A stretch of 64,000 bases of DNA from Luteimicrobium album (GTDB taxonomy: Bacteria > Actinomycetota > Actinomycetes > Actinomycetales > Cellulomonadaceae): the NCBI RefSeq assembly GCF_030161555.1, contig NZ_BSUK01000001.1, forward strand, positions 3,596,001-3,660,000, given 5' to 3'. The notes beneath the pieces are model-generated. The model did not search any database and had not been told where the DNA came from. It saw only the letters and a program-made list of their open reading frames with translations. Below are positions 12,589 to 20,300 of this stretch, piece by piece. Position numbers and translations under genes: made by a program. Position 1 is the first letter of the stretch. Every line of letters starts with the position of its first letter.

Positions 12589-13236
12589 TCAGCTGCGCAG
12601 CTCGTCGACCACGGCGCCGACGACGGCCGCGACCCCGCGCACGAGGTCGTCCAGCGGGACGCCGGGCGTCCCGTCCGCGGCCACGCCGTCGTCGTCGGTG
12701 ACGCGCTCGCCGGCGACGGGCGGGACGTGCACGAAGCCCGAGACCCGCGGGGCCTCGCCGCGCCCGAGGGCGTCCTGCACGGCGTAGAACGTCGCGTTGC
12801 ACACGTACGTCCCCGCGGACGGTGACAGCGCCACGGGCACGCCGGTGTCGCGCACGGCGTCCAGCGCGGCGCGCAGCGGGAGGGTCGACCAGTACCCGAC
12901 AGGGCCCCCGGGCACGACGGGCTCGTCGACGGGCTGGGCCCCGGCGTTGTCGGGGATGCGGGCGTCGGCGACGTTGACGGCCACGCGCTCGAGGCGCAGC
13001 TCGCGCGCACCGCCGTGCAGTCCGAGCATCACGACGGCGTCCGGCCTGGTCTGCGCGACCGCGTCGAGGACCGCGCGGGGCGCGTCCGCGAACGTCACGG
13101 GGACGCGTCGCGCGTGGACGACGCCGGGACCGGCCCAGGTGTCCGCTACACGCGAGGCGACGGCCCACGACGGGTTGGTGGCGGCGCCACCGAAGGGCTC
13201 GAAGCCGGTGAGCAGGACGACCGGGGAACCGGTCAT
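12589..13236 (-). CDS. pcp: Pyroglutamyl-peptidase I
   Basis: Cysteine peptidase of family C15, 215 residues, removing N-terminal pyroglutamate from peptides in the cytosol. The N-terminus LLTGFEPFGG is the family signature. The catalytic Cys is in SAGTYVCNATFY and the His in SGFVHVPP; both contexts match the family, and the catalytic Glu is expected in the middle of the chain. The ATG at 13236 overlaps the coaE stop by four bases (ATGA), so it is translationally coupled to coaE. The link to CoA synthesis looks like operon convenience rather than a shared pathway. Confidence 0.9.
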   Translation of the reverse strand: MTGSPVVLLTGFEPFGGAATNPSWAVASRVADTWAGPGVVHARRVPVTFADAPRAVLDAVAQTRPDAVVMLGLHGGARELRLERVAVNVADARIPDNAGAQPVDEPVVPGGPVGYWSTLPLRAALDAVRDTGVPVALSPSAGTYVCNATFYAVQDALGRGEAPRVSGFVHVPPVAGERVTDDDGVAADGTPGVPLDDLVRGVAAVVGAVVDELRS

Positions 13237-13858
13237 CCGACGGTCTCCTCCTCGTCGAGCGCCTCCCGGACCAGGCGCGGCCAGAGCTCGTCGACCTGGG
13301 CGCGCAGGTCGTCGGGCGTCCGCGAGCCGTCGAGCACGACGTCGGACGCGGCCAGGCGGTCCTCGTCGGAGGCCTGTGCGGCCAGCCGCGCCTCGGCGTC
13401 GGCCACGCTCATCCCCGCTCCTCGACCATGCGGGCGAGGCGGAGGTCGCGCGGCGCGTCCACGACCACGAGCAGCCCGAACGCGTCGGCCTGGCCGGTCT
13501 CGACCAGCAGGGGGATGTCGTGCACGACGACGACGTCGGGGTCGGCGACGGCGGCGCGCGCCTCCTGCTCGGCGGCACGGCGTCGGATCTCGGGATGGAC
13601 GATCCCGTTGAGCTGCTCGCGCCGCGCGGGCTCCGCGAAGACGACGGCCGCGAGGGCGGGGCGATCGAGGCTGCCGTCGGCCGCGAGGACGCCGTCGCCG
13701 AAAGCCTCGACGACCCGTTCGAGGCCGACCGTGCCGGGTCCGACCACGTCGCGCGCGAGGCGGTCGTGGTCGATGGTCACGGCACCGAGCTCGGCGAAGC
13801 GGGCGAGCGCCACGGACTTGCCGGATGCGATGCCACCGGTGAGGCCGACGCGGAACAT
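13233..13858 (-). CDS. coaE: Dephospho-CoA kinase (apparent frameshift)
   Basis: Last step of CoA synthesis, phosphorylating the 3'-hydroxyl of dephospho-CoA. It begins FRVGLTGGIASGKS (Walker A, residues 8-15), followed by IDHDRLARDVV and VVVHDIPLLVE, typical of CoaE. The frame stops after ARMVEERG at 13409 and resumes in +1 as MSVADAEARLAAQ, ending DEEETVG at 13233. One extra base in the CCCC run at 13413-13416 restores 208 residues, the normal length. CoaE is essential, so a real truncation is unlikely. It sits between marR (24 bp upstream) and pcp (ATGA overlap), in the conserved rpsA-coaE-uvrB neighbourhood. Confidence 0.9.
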
Positions 13859-13881
13859 CCCTCCATCCTGCCAGCGCAGGC

Positions 13882-14372
13882 TCAGGGGTGCGTGACGGAC
13901 CCGTCCGCGGGCCCGGCGACGCGGCGCAGGAGCCGGACGAGCTCGTGCTGCTCGGCCGGGTCGAGCCGCTCGAGCAGTCCGCCCGCGCCGCTGGCGCGGA
14001 GGTCGCCCACGCGCGCCAGCACGGCGCGACCGCGGCCGGTCAGCTCGACGAGCGTCGCGCGACGGTCGCTCGGGTCGGGGTGCCGGACGACGTAGCCGTC
14101 GCGCTCCGCGGCGTCGACCTTCGAGGTCACCGAGCGCGGGCTGACGTCGAGCGTCTCGGCGAGGGCGCTCGGGCGCTGCACTCCCCGGCTCTGTCCAGCA
14201 CGCGCAGGAGGCGGAGCTGCCCGGGTGCGACCGCGTCGGCGCCGAGCTGGGCGTCGGCCTCGCGGCGCACCGCCCGCATGGCCGCGTGCAGGACGGCGAC
14301 GAACTCGCCCCCGGAGGGCGCGTCGTGCGCGGTGGCCGGCTGCGTCGTCGGGGCGGACGGCGTCGTGGTCAT
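13882..14372 (-). CDS. MarR-family transcriptional regulator (apparent frameshift)
   Basis: Winged-helix repressor of about 163 residues after repair. The first part reads GGEFVAVLHAAMRAVRREAD and LRLLRVLDRAG; the frame then shifts and continues QRPSALAETLDVSPRSVTSK (recognition helix), YVVRHPDPSDRRATLVEL (wing, with the DxRxxxVxL MarR signature) and a C-terminal dimer helix. One more base in CCCC at 14183-14186 joins them. ATG 14372 has TAGGCT six bases upstream (leaderless). It is divergent from an ABC exporter with a perfect palindrome between them, so it most likely represses itself and the exporter and responds to an unknown small molecule. Confidence 0.87.
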
Positions 14373-14378
14373 GGCCCC

Positions 14379-14384
14379 AGCCTA
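14379..14384 (-). promoter_or_regulatory. Leaderless marR -10 element
   Basis: TAGGCT on the minus strand, six bases before ATG 14372. The matching -35 position (14402-14407, CTGTTA) abuts and just enters the operator palindrome, so the same repressor dimer could block both divergent promoters. Confidence 0.55.
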
Positions 14385-14393
14385 CCGGCACTC

Positions 14394-14422
14394 TTGTGTC
14401 GTAACAGATAGTGAGCTATACT
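14394..14422 (+). promoter_or_regulatory. Promoter of the ABC exporter gene
   Basis: TTGTGT (14394-14399), a 17-bp spacer and TATACT (14417-14422) form one of the best housekeeping-type promoters in the window. The -10 lies wholly inside the MarR operator. A leader of about 32 bases follows, with GGAGG six bases before ATG 14461. Confidence 0.7.
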
Positions 14423-14429
14423 CACTATC
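14407..14429. promoter_or_regulatory. MarR operator palindrome
   Basis: GATAGTGAG - CTATA - CTCACTATC: perfect nine-base arms with a five-base centre, between divergent marR and the ABC exporter. Size, symmetry and position match MarR operators. It overlaps the exporter -10 and touches the marR -35 position, which predicts autorepression and co-repression. Confidence 0.8.
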
Positions 14430-14460
14430 AACCCCATCCCCTCGCCACCGGAGGTCACCT

Positions 14461-16380
14461 ATGGCATTCGGATCCCAAGGTGGAGGCGTGCGCGGCGGAG
14501 GCCGCGGCATGCGCTCCTACGTCCAGGACTCCTCGGTCGCCCAGCAGCGACTCCAGCGCGGCACCCTGCGCCGCATCCTCACCTTCGCCCGCCCCCACCG
14601 CCGCGCGCTCGCCGGCTTCGTGGCCCTGCTCGCCGTCGACGCGGCAGCCGGCGCGGCGAGCCCGCTCGTCGTGAGCCACCTCATCGACGGCGGCATCGCC
14701 GGCGGAGACCGGCAGCTCGTGATCGAGCTCGCGGCCCTCCTCGCCGGCCTGGCCCTCGTCTCCGCCGGCCTGACCGTCGCGGAGCGCTGGCTCTCGTCCC
14801 GCATCGGCGAGGGCCTCATCCTCGACCTGCGCACGCGGGTCTTCGACCACGTCCAGCGCATGCCGCTGGCGTTCTTCTCCCGCGCCCGCACCGGGGCCCT
14901 CGTCCAGCGCCTCAACGGCGACGTGCTCGGCGCGCAGCAGGCCTTCACCTCCACGCTGTCCAACGTCGTCAGCAACGCCCTGACGATCACCTTCGTGCTC
15001 GCGGCGATGCTCTCCATGTCGTGGCAGCTCACGCTCGTCTCGCTCGTCCTGCTGCCGGTCTTCGTGCTGCCCGCCCGCTGGGTCGGGCGCCGTCTGGCCG
15101 CGCTCACCCGCGAGAGCTACGGGCTGAACGCCGACGCCGCCCAGATGATGCAGGAGCGCTTCAACGTCGCCGGCGCCCACCTCGTCAAGGTCTTCGGCCG
15201 CCCCGAGCGGGAGTCCGCCGACTTCGCCGACAAGGCCGGGCAGGTCCGCGACATCGGCGTGCGCACCGCCGTCCTCGGCGTCTACTTCCGCGCCGGGCTC
15301 ACGGCCGTGGCCGCGGTCGGCGTCGCGATCGTCTACGGGGCCGGCGGCCTCATGGCGATCGGCGGCTCGCTCACGGTCGGCATGGTGGTCGCGCTCACCG
15401 CCTACCTCGGCCGGCTCTACGGCCCCATCACCGCGATGTCGAACGTCCAGGTCGACGTCATGACGGCGCTCGTCTCGTTCGAGCGCGTGCTCGAGGTCCT
15501 CGACCTCGAGCCGATGGTCGACGACGCACCCGCCGCCCACGACCTCGGGGACGACGTCGCCCGGCGCGGCGCGACCCTCGAGCTCGACCACGTCTCGTTC
15601 CGCTACCCCACGGCGTCCGAGGTGTCGCTCGCGTCGCTCGAGTCCGTCGCCGCCCTGACCAACGACCCGACGCACGACACCCTCACCGACGTGAGCTTCA
15701 CGGTCCCTGCGGGGGCCACCGTGGCGCTCGTCGGGCCGTCCGGAGCCGGCAAGACGACGATCTCCCAGCTCGCGACCCGCATGTACGACCCCACGGGCGG
15801 CTCCGTCCGGATCGCCGGGACCGACCTGCGTGACGTCACGCAGCAGTCCCTGCACGACGCCGTCGGCGTCGTCACGCAGGAGGCCCACCTCTTCCACGAC
15901 TCGATCGCCGCGAACCTGCGGTACGCGCGGCCCGACGCGACCGACGCCGACCTGTGGCGGGCGCTCGAGCGCGCGCACGTCGCCGAGCTCGTCCGGTCGC
16001 TGCCGTCCGGCCTCGAGACCGTCGTCGGGGACCGGGGCTACCGGCTCTCGGGCGGCGAGCGGCAGCGGCTCGCGATCGCGCGCATGCTCCTCAAGGAGCC
16101 GGCGTTCGTCGTGCTCGACGAGGCCACCGCCCACCTCGACTCCGAGTCCGAGGTCGCCGTGCAGGCCGCCCTCGACGAGGCCCTCGCGTCGAGCACCGCG
16201 CTCATCATCGCGCACCGGCTCTCGACGATCCGGGACGCCGACCTCATCGTCGTGCTCGACGGCGGTCAGGTCGTCCAGCAGGGCACGCACGCCGAGCTCC
16301 TCGCCGCAGGCGGTCTCTACGCCGAGCTGTACCACACCCAGTTCGCGGACGGCCCCGACGCGCTCGCGCCCGTCGCCTGA
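14461..16380 (+). CDS. ABC transporter, fused permease and ATPase (multidrug-exporter type)
   Basis: A 639-residue half-transporter. An N-terminal six-helix ABC-exporter membrane domain (residues about 45-330) includes FDHVQRMPLAFFSRARTGAL, the coupling-region motif of MsbA/LmrA-like exporters. The ATPase domain follows, with Walker A GPSGAGKTT near 425, Q-loop TQEAHLF, signature LSGGERQR near 529, Walker B FVVLDEATA and switch His in IAHRLST. An insert of about 20 residues (ASEVSLASLESVAALTNDPT) precedes Walker A. It would work as a dimer in the plasma membrane. Control by the divergent MarR protein suggests export of a toxic or signalling compound; the substrate is unknown. Confidence 0.93.
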   Translation: MAFGSQGGGVRGGGRGMRSYVQDSSVAQQRLQRGTLRRILTFARPHRRALAGFVALLAVDAAAGAASPLVVSHLIDGGIAGGDRQLVIELAALLAGLALVSAGLTVAERWLSSRIGEGLILDLRTRVFDHVQRMPLAFFSRARTGALVQRLNGDVLGAQQAFTSTLSNVVSNALTITFVLAAMLSMSWQLTLVSLVLLPVFVLPARWVGRRLAALTRESYGLNADAAQMMQERFNVAGAHLVKVFGRPERESADFADKAGQVRDIGVRTAVLGVYFRAGLTAVAAVGVAIVYGAGGLMAIGGSLTVGMVVALTAYLGRLYGPITAMSNVQVDVMTALVSFERVLEVLDLEPMVDDAPAAHDLGDDVARRGATLELDHVSFRYPTASEVSLASLESVAALTNDPTHDTLTDVSFTVPAGATVALVGPSGAGKTTISQLATRMYDPTGGSVRIAGTDLRDVTQQSLHDAVGVVTQEAHLFHDSIAANLRYARPDATDADLWRALERAHVAELVRSLPSGLETVVGDRGYRLSGGERQRLAIARMLLKEPAFVVLDEATAHLDSESEVAVQAALDEALASSTALIIAHRLSTIRDADLIVVLDGGQVVQQGTHAELLAAGGLYAELYHTQFADGPDALAPVA

Positions 16381-16396
16381 CGGCACCCCACGTGGC

Positions 16397-16517
16397 TGTC
16401 AGAACGAGGTGCCCGTCGAGGGGAACGTCGTTCTGACACGCCGCGTCGGTGCTCGTATCGTCAGAACCTGGTGCCCGAATACGCGCACCTCGTTCTGACA
16501 AGCCGCGCCGGCGCTCG
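16397..16517. repeat. Two tandem 62-bp palindromic repeat units (REP-like)
   Basis: Unit 1 starts at 16397 and unit 2 at 16459. Each has a 42-bp imperfect palindrome (16397-16438 and 16459-16500) opening YGTCAGAAC and closing TCGTTCTGACA, followed by a near-identical linker GCCGCGYCGGYGCTCG. Shared bases are concentrated in the arms and GGTGCCCG; the loops differ. The arms pair over eleven bases in unit 1, and over eight plus five (GGTGC/GCACC) in unit 2. This looks like an intergenic repeat family rather than a coding remnant. It lies after the exporter gene and before the terminator hairpin. Confidence 0.75.
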
Positions 16518-16533
16518 GACGGGCAGGCACGGC

Positions 16534-16577
16534 GAAGGGCCCGGTCCTCGATCGTTCGATCGAGGACCGGGCCCTTC
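16534..16577. terminator. Strong bidirectional terminator between the ABC exporter gene and rpsA
   Basis: Perfect 21-bp inverted repeat, GAAGGGCCCGGTCCTCGATCG and its complement, with only TT at the centre. It stands between convergent genes ending at 16380 (+) and 16627 (-), so it can terminate both transcripts. Confidence 0.85.
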
Positions 16578-16592
16578 GTGGTGTCGCGGGGA

Positions 16593-16617
16593 GCCGCCGG
16601 CGCAGTGCGCCGGCGGC
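16593..16617. terminator. Second hairpin downstream of rpsA
   Basis: GCCGCCGGCGCA and TGCGCCGGCGGC form twelve perfect pairs around one central base, ten bases past the rpsA stop codon on the minus strand. It is probably the first terminator met by the rpsA transcript; the 21-bp hairpin follows. Confidence 0.6.
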
Positions 16618-16626
16618 CCGCCGTGA

Positions 16627-18105
16627 TCAGTTGCCGGTCAGCTTCTCGCGGAGCGCGGCGAGCGCCTCGTCCGACGCGAGCGTGCCCGCGGCGGGCTCGC
16701 TCGGAGCCGACGACGAGTACGAGGACGACGACGAGGAGGCGGAGGAACCCGACTCGCCCGAGCCGGCCTCGGCGTCCGCCTTGGCGGCCTCGGAGACCTG
16801 GCGGCGGTGCGCCTCCCAGAGCTCGTGCGCCTTGGCGTACTGCGTCTCCCACGTCTCGCGCTGCGCCTCGAAGCCCTCGAGCCACTCGTTGGTCTCCGGG
16901 TCGAAGCCCTCGGGGTACTTGTAGTTCCCCTGGTCGTCGTACTCGGCGGCCATGCCGTACAGCGCCGGGTCGAAGTCCTCGGACTCGAGGTCGACGCCGT
17001 CGTTGGCCTGCTTGAGCGACAGCGAGATGCGGCGGCGCTCCAGGTCGATGTCGATGACCTTGACGAAGACGTCGTCACCGACGTTGACGACCTGCTCGGG
17101 CAGGTCGACGTGACGCTGGGCGAGCTCGGAGATGTGCACGAGGCCCTCGATGCCGTCCTCGACGCGCACGAACGCACCGAACGGGACGAGCTTGGTGACC
17201 TTGCCCGGCACGACCTGACCGATCGCGTGGGTCCGGGCGAACGTCTGCCACGGGTCCTCCTGCGTCGCCTTCAGCGACAGCGAGACGCGCTCGCGGTCGA
17301 AGTCGACGTCGAGCACCTCGACCGTGACCTCCTGGCCGACCTCGACGACCTCGGACGGGTGGTCGATGTGCTTCCAGGACAGCTCCGAGACATGGACGAG
17401 ACCGTCGACGCCGCCGAGGTCCACGAACGCACCGAAGTTGACGATCGACGAGACCACACCGGGGCGGACCTGGCCCTTCTGCAGGGTCTGCAGGAAGGTC
17501 GAGCGCACCTCGGACTGCGTCTGCTCGAGCCAGGCACGGCGCGAGAGGACGACGTTGTTGCGGTTCTTGTCGAGCTCGATGATCTTGGCCTCGATCTCCT
17601 TGCCGACGTACGGCGCGAGGTCGCGGACACGACGCATCTCCACGAGCGACGCGGGGAGGAAGCCGCGCAGACCGATGTCGAGGATGAGGCCACCCTTGAC
17701 GACCTCGATGACGGTGCCGGTGACGACGCCGTCCTCTTCCTTGATCTTCTCGATCGTGCCCCAGGCGCGCTCGTACTGGGCGCGCTTCTTCGACAGGATC
17801 AGACGGCCTTCCTTGTCCTCCTTCTGGAGGACCAGGGCCTCGACCTGGTCGCCGACGCCGACGACCTCGGACGGGTCGACGTCGTGCTTGATGGACAGCT
17901 CGCGCGAGGGGATGACGCCCTCGGTCTTGTAGCCGATGTCGAGGAGGACCTCGTCGCGGTCGACCTTGACGATGGTGCCCTCGACGATGTCACCGTCGTT
18001 GAAGTAACGAATGGTGGCGTCGACGGCAGCGAGGAAGTCCTCTTCGGTGCCGATGTCGTTGACGGCAACCTGAGGGACGGACTTCGCGGGGGTGGAGATG
18101 GTCAT
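16627..18105 (-). CDS. rpsA: 30S ribosomal protein S1
   Basis: A 492-residue mRNA-binding ribosomal protein. Four S1 RNA-binding repeats are visible, starting near DIVEGTIVKVDRDEVLLDIG, DGVVTGTVIEVVKGGLILDIG, GQVRPGVVSSIVNFGAFVDLG and GQVVPGKVTKLVPFGAFVRVE, the four-repeat form of actinobacteria rather than the six-repeat enterobacterial form. The C-terminal tail is acidic and then Ser-rich before EALAALREKLTGN. ATG 18105 (TISTPAKSVPQVAVNDIG) is the family start; a GGAG lies ten bases upstream. The promoter at 18255-18284 implies a leader of about 140 bases, long enough for autogenous control. Confidence 0.96.
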   Translation of the reverse strand: MTISTPAKSVPQVAVNDIGTEEDFLAAVDATIRYFNDGDIVEGTIVKVDRDEVLLDIGYKTEGVIPSRELSIKHDVDPSEVVGVGDQVEALVLQKEDKEGRLILSKKRAQYERAWGTIEKIKEEDGVVTGTVIEVVKGGLILDIGLRGFLPASLVEMRRVRDLAPYVGKEIEAKIIELDKNRNNVVLSRRAWLEQTQSEVRSTFLQTLQKGQVRPGVVSSIVNFGAFVDLGGVDGLVHVSELSWKHIDHPSEVVEVGQEVTVEVLDVDFDRERVSLSLKATQEDPWQTFARTHAIGQVVPGKVTKLVPFGAFVRVEDGIEGLVHISELAQRHVDLPEQVVNVGDDVFVKVIDIDLERRRISLSLKQANDGVDLESEDFDPALYGMAAEYDDQGNYKYPEGFDPETNEWLEGFEAQRETWETQYAKAHELWEAHRRQVSEAAKADAEAGSGESGSSASSSSSSYSSSAPSEPAAGTLASDEALAALREKLTGN

Positions 18106-18254
18106 TGAGTTCGATGCTCCGATGCGGACAGGACGTAGTGCGGACAGGGATGGTGGTGAGGTGGCGTCGGCGGCCGACCGGTCAGTGGCACTGACGAGCA
18201 ATGCTGATCAACCCGTGCTGGCCGACCCGCCGAGAACGCAATACACCGCGAGCC

Positions 18255-18284
18255 ATGCTAGTCGGAACGTCATGGGCGGGTCAA
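18255..18284 (-). promoter_or_regulatory. rpsA promoter
   Basis: On the minus strand TTGACC (18284-18279), an 18-base spacer and TAGCAT (18260-18255), a good housekeeping-sigma match in the gap between pfkA and rpsA. Transcription would start near 18248, giving a 5' leader of about 140 bases. Confidence 0.6.
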
Positions 18285-18301
18285 AGGCGCCGGCCGCCCC
18301 G

Positions 18302-19327
18302 CTACGCGAGCGTGTCCGCGACCCGCAGCAGCTCCTCGGGGACGTGCTTGACCTTTCCGGCGACCTCGTCGAACGGGACGAGGTGCACCTCGTCGCCGCG
18401 CACCGCCGTCATGACGCTCGTCCGCCCCGATGCCGCGGCGTCCACGGCGGCGACGCCGAACCGGGACCCGAGGATGCGGTCCGTCGGCGTCGGCGTCCCG
18501 CCCCGCTGCACGTGCCCCAGCACCGTGAGCCGCGTGTCGAACCCGGTGCGCTCCGCGATCTCGGCGGCCACGGCCTCCCCGACCGAGCCCGCGACGATCT
18601 CGCCGAACCGGCCGAGCCGCTGGGTGAAGTCCATCGCGCTCCCCTCGGCCGGGACCGCGCCCTCGGCGACCACGACGATCGAGAAGCTCGCGTGCGCCCG
18701 GTGGCGGTGCCGCAGGAACCGCACGACCTTGTCGATGTCGAACGGCCGCTCGGGTGCGAGGACGACCTCCGCGCCGCCCGCGATCCCGGCGTTCACGGCG
18801 ATCCAGCCGGCGTGCCGGCCCATGACCTCGACCACCATGACGCGGTTGTGGGACTCGGCGGTCGTGTGGAGCCGGTCGATCGCGTCGGTCGCGATGTTGA
18901 CCGCCGTGTGGAACCCGATCGACAGGTCGGTGCCCTCGACGTCGTTGTCGATCGTCTTCGGGATGGCGATCATCGGGACCCCGGCCTCGGCCACCTTGCT
19001 CGCGGCGTGCACGGTCCCGTCGCCGCCGATGCAGACGAGCGCGTCGATCCGCTCCGCCTCGAGGGTCGTCAGCACCGCGTCCATCCCGCCGTCCTCGGAG
19101 TGCGGGTGGAACCGTGCCGTCCCGAGCAGCGTCCCGCCGACGGGGAGCACGTTGCGGATGTCGGAGCGTCCGAGCGGCTGGACGTCGCCCTGGGCGACGC
19201 CCTTCCAGCCGTTGCGGAAGCCGATGACCGAGTGCCCGTACTCCCCCAGCGCGTGCTTCACCACGCCGCGGATCGCCGCGTTGAGACCGGGGCAGTCGCC
19301 GCCGCCCGTGAGAAGTCCGATGCGCAT
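18302..19327 (-). CDS. pfkA: 6-phosphofructokinase, actinobacterial group III type
   Basis: Phosphorylates fructose 6-phosphate in glycolysis; 341 residues. The start MRIGLLTGGGDCPGLNAAIR is typical of group III PFKs. The phosphoryl-donor loop is IGGDGTVHAA near residue 100: Gly after GGD predicts ATP use (PPi enzymes have Asp there). The substrate-binding PKTIDND near 121 has Lys in place of the Gly of E. coli PfkA, a combination known from actinobacterial ATP enzymes. MGRHAGWIA and GHVQRGGTPTPTDR complete the active site. It follows rpsA divergence-free on the same strand, 196 bp upstream of the rpsA start, and the methyltransferase gene at 19470 is divergent. Confidence 0.93.
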   Translation of the reverse strand: MRIGLLTGGGDCPGLNAAIRGVVKHALGEYGHSVIGFRNGWKGVAQGDVQPLGRSDIRNVLPVGGTLLGTARFHPHSEDGGMDAVLTTLEAERIDALVCIGGDGTVHAASKVAEAGVPMIAIPKTIDNDVEGTDLSIGFHTAVNIATDAIDRLHTTAESHNRVMVVEVMGRHAGWIAVNAGIAGGAEVVLAPERPFDIDKVVRFLRHRHRAHASFSIVVVAEGAVPAEGSAMDFTQRLGRFGEIVAGSVGEAVAAEIAERTGFDTRLTVLGHVQRGGTPTPTDRILGSRFGVAAVDAAASGRTSVMTAVRGDEVHLVPFDEVAGKVKHVPEELLRVADTLA

Positions 19328-19469
19328 CCCAGCTCCCGTCGTCCGTCTGGTGCGACCGTGCGCCGGACGGCCGCGGGGGCGGCCTGGCGCACGGCCCCGT
19401 CACCTCCGCGAACCCTAGCGAACCCGGCGCGGTCGCGACCTCGTCGCGCGACGGCCGAGACTGGGTGCC

Positions 19470-20273
19470 ATGCCCGACCACTTCTCCTTCGCCGGCTACC
19501 GCGACGTCCCCGACGAGGCGGGCGGCGGCGCCGCACGCGCCTGGTGGGACGCCGAGGCGCCCGACTACCTCGCGGAGCACGGCGCGTTCCTCGGTGACGC
19601 GGACTTCGTCTGGGGGCCCGAGGGCCTGCGCGAGGAGGACGCGCACCTGCTCGGCGACGTCGTCGGGCGCGACGTCCTCGAGGTCGGCGCCGGTTCCGCG
19701 CAGTGCTCCCGCTGGCTGGTCGCCGCGGGGGCGCGGGCGCTCGCCACGGACGTCTCGCACGGCATGCTCGCGCAGGGCGCTCGCCTCGACCGGGCGACGG
19801 GCGTGCGCGTGCCCCTCGTCCAGGCCGACGCGCGGGCGCTGCCGTTCCCCGACGTGTCCTTCGACGCGGTGTTCACGGCCTTCGGCGCGATCCCCTTCCT
19901 GCCCGACGCCGCGCGCGTCCACCGTGAGGCCGCGCGCGTCCTGCGGCCGGGCGGACGCTGGGTGTTCTCGGTCACGCACCCGCTGCGCTGGGCGTTCCCC
20001 GACGACCCGACCGAGCACGGCCTGACCGCCACGAGGTCCTACTTCGACCACCGGCCCTACGTGGAGACCACCGACGACGGACGCGTCCTGTACGCCGAGT
20101 ACCACCGGACGGTGGGCGACCACGTGCGCGACGTGGTCGCCGCCGGACTGGTGGTGGACGACGTCGTCGAGCCCGAGTGGCCCGCGGGCAACACGAACGT
20201 GTGGGGCGGCTGGGGCCCGGTGCGCGGCGCGTACCTGCCGGGGACGGCGGTGTTCGTCACGCACCGCCCCTGA
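19470..20273 (+). CDS. Class I SAM-dependent methyltransferase
   Basis: A 267-residue Rossmann-fold methyltransferase of the methyltransferase-11 group. Motif I is DVLEVGAGSAQCSRWL, with the acidic motif II end in ALATDVSHGML; VPLVQADARALPFPDVSFDA and VLRPGGRWVFSVTHPL follow. It lies between divergent pfkA and convergent polA, separated from polA by 27 bp. The substrate cannot be named. A Trp-rich C-terminal part (PEWPAGNTNVWGGWGPVRG) is shared with actinobacterial homologues often placed near polA, as I recall; this is not proof of a role in DNA metabolism. Confidence 0.85.
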   Translation: MPDHFSFAGYRDVPDEAGGGAARAWWDAEAPDYLAEHGAFLGDADFVWGPEGLREEDAHLLGDVVGRDVLEVGAGSAQCSRWLVAAGARALATDVSHGMLAQGARLDRATGVRVPLVQADARALPFPDVSFDAVFTAFGAIPFLPDAARVHREAARVLRPGGRWVFSVTHPLRWAFPDDPTEHGLTATRSYFDHRPYVETTDDGRVLYAEYHRTVGDHVRDVVAAGLVVDDVVEPEWPAGNTNVWGGWGPVRGAYLPGTAVFVTHRP

Positions 20274-20300
20274 GCCCGGCGGGCGCAGGCCCAGGCTGCG

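Noticed and set aside
16397..16517. CRISPR array
   Set aside because: Only two units, the repeat itself is a palindrome with variable loop, there are no unique spacers of constant length, and no cas genes are present.
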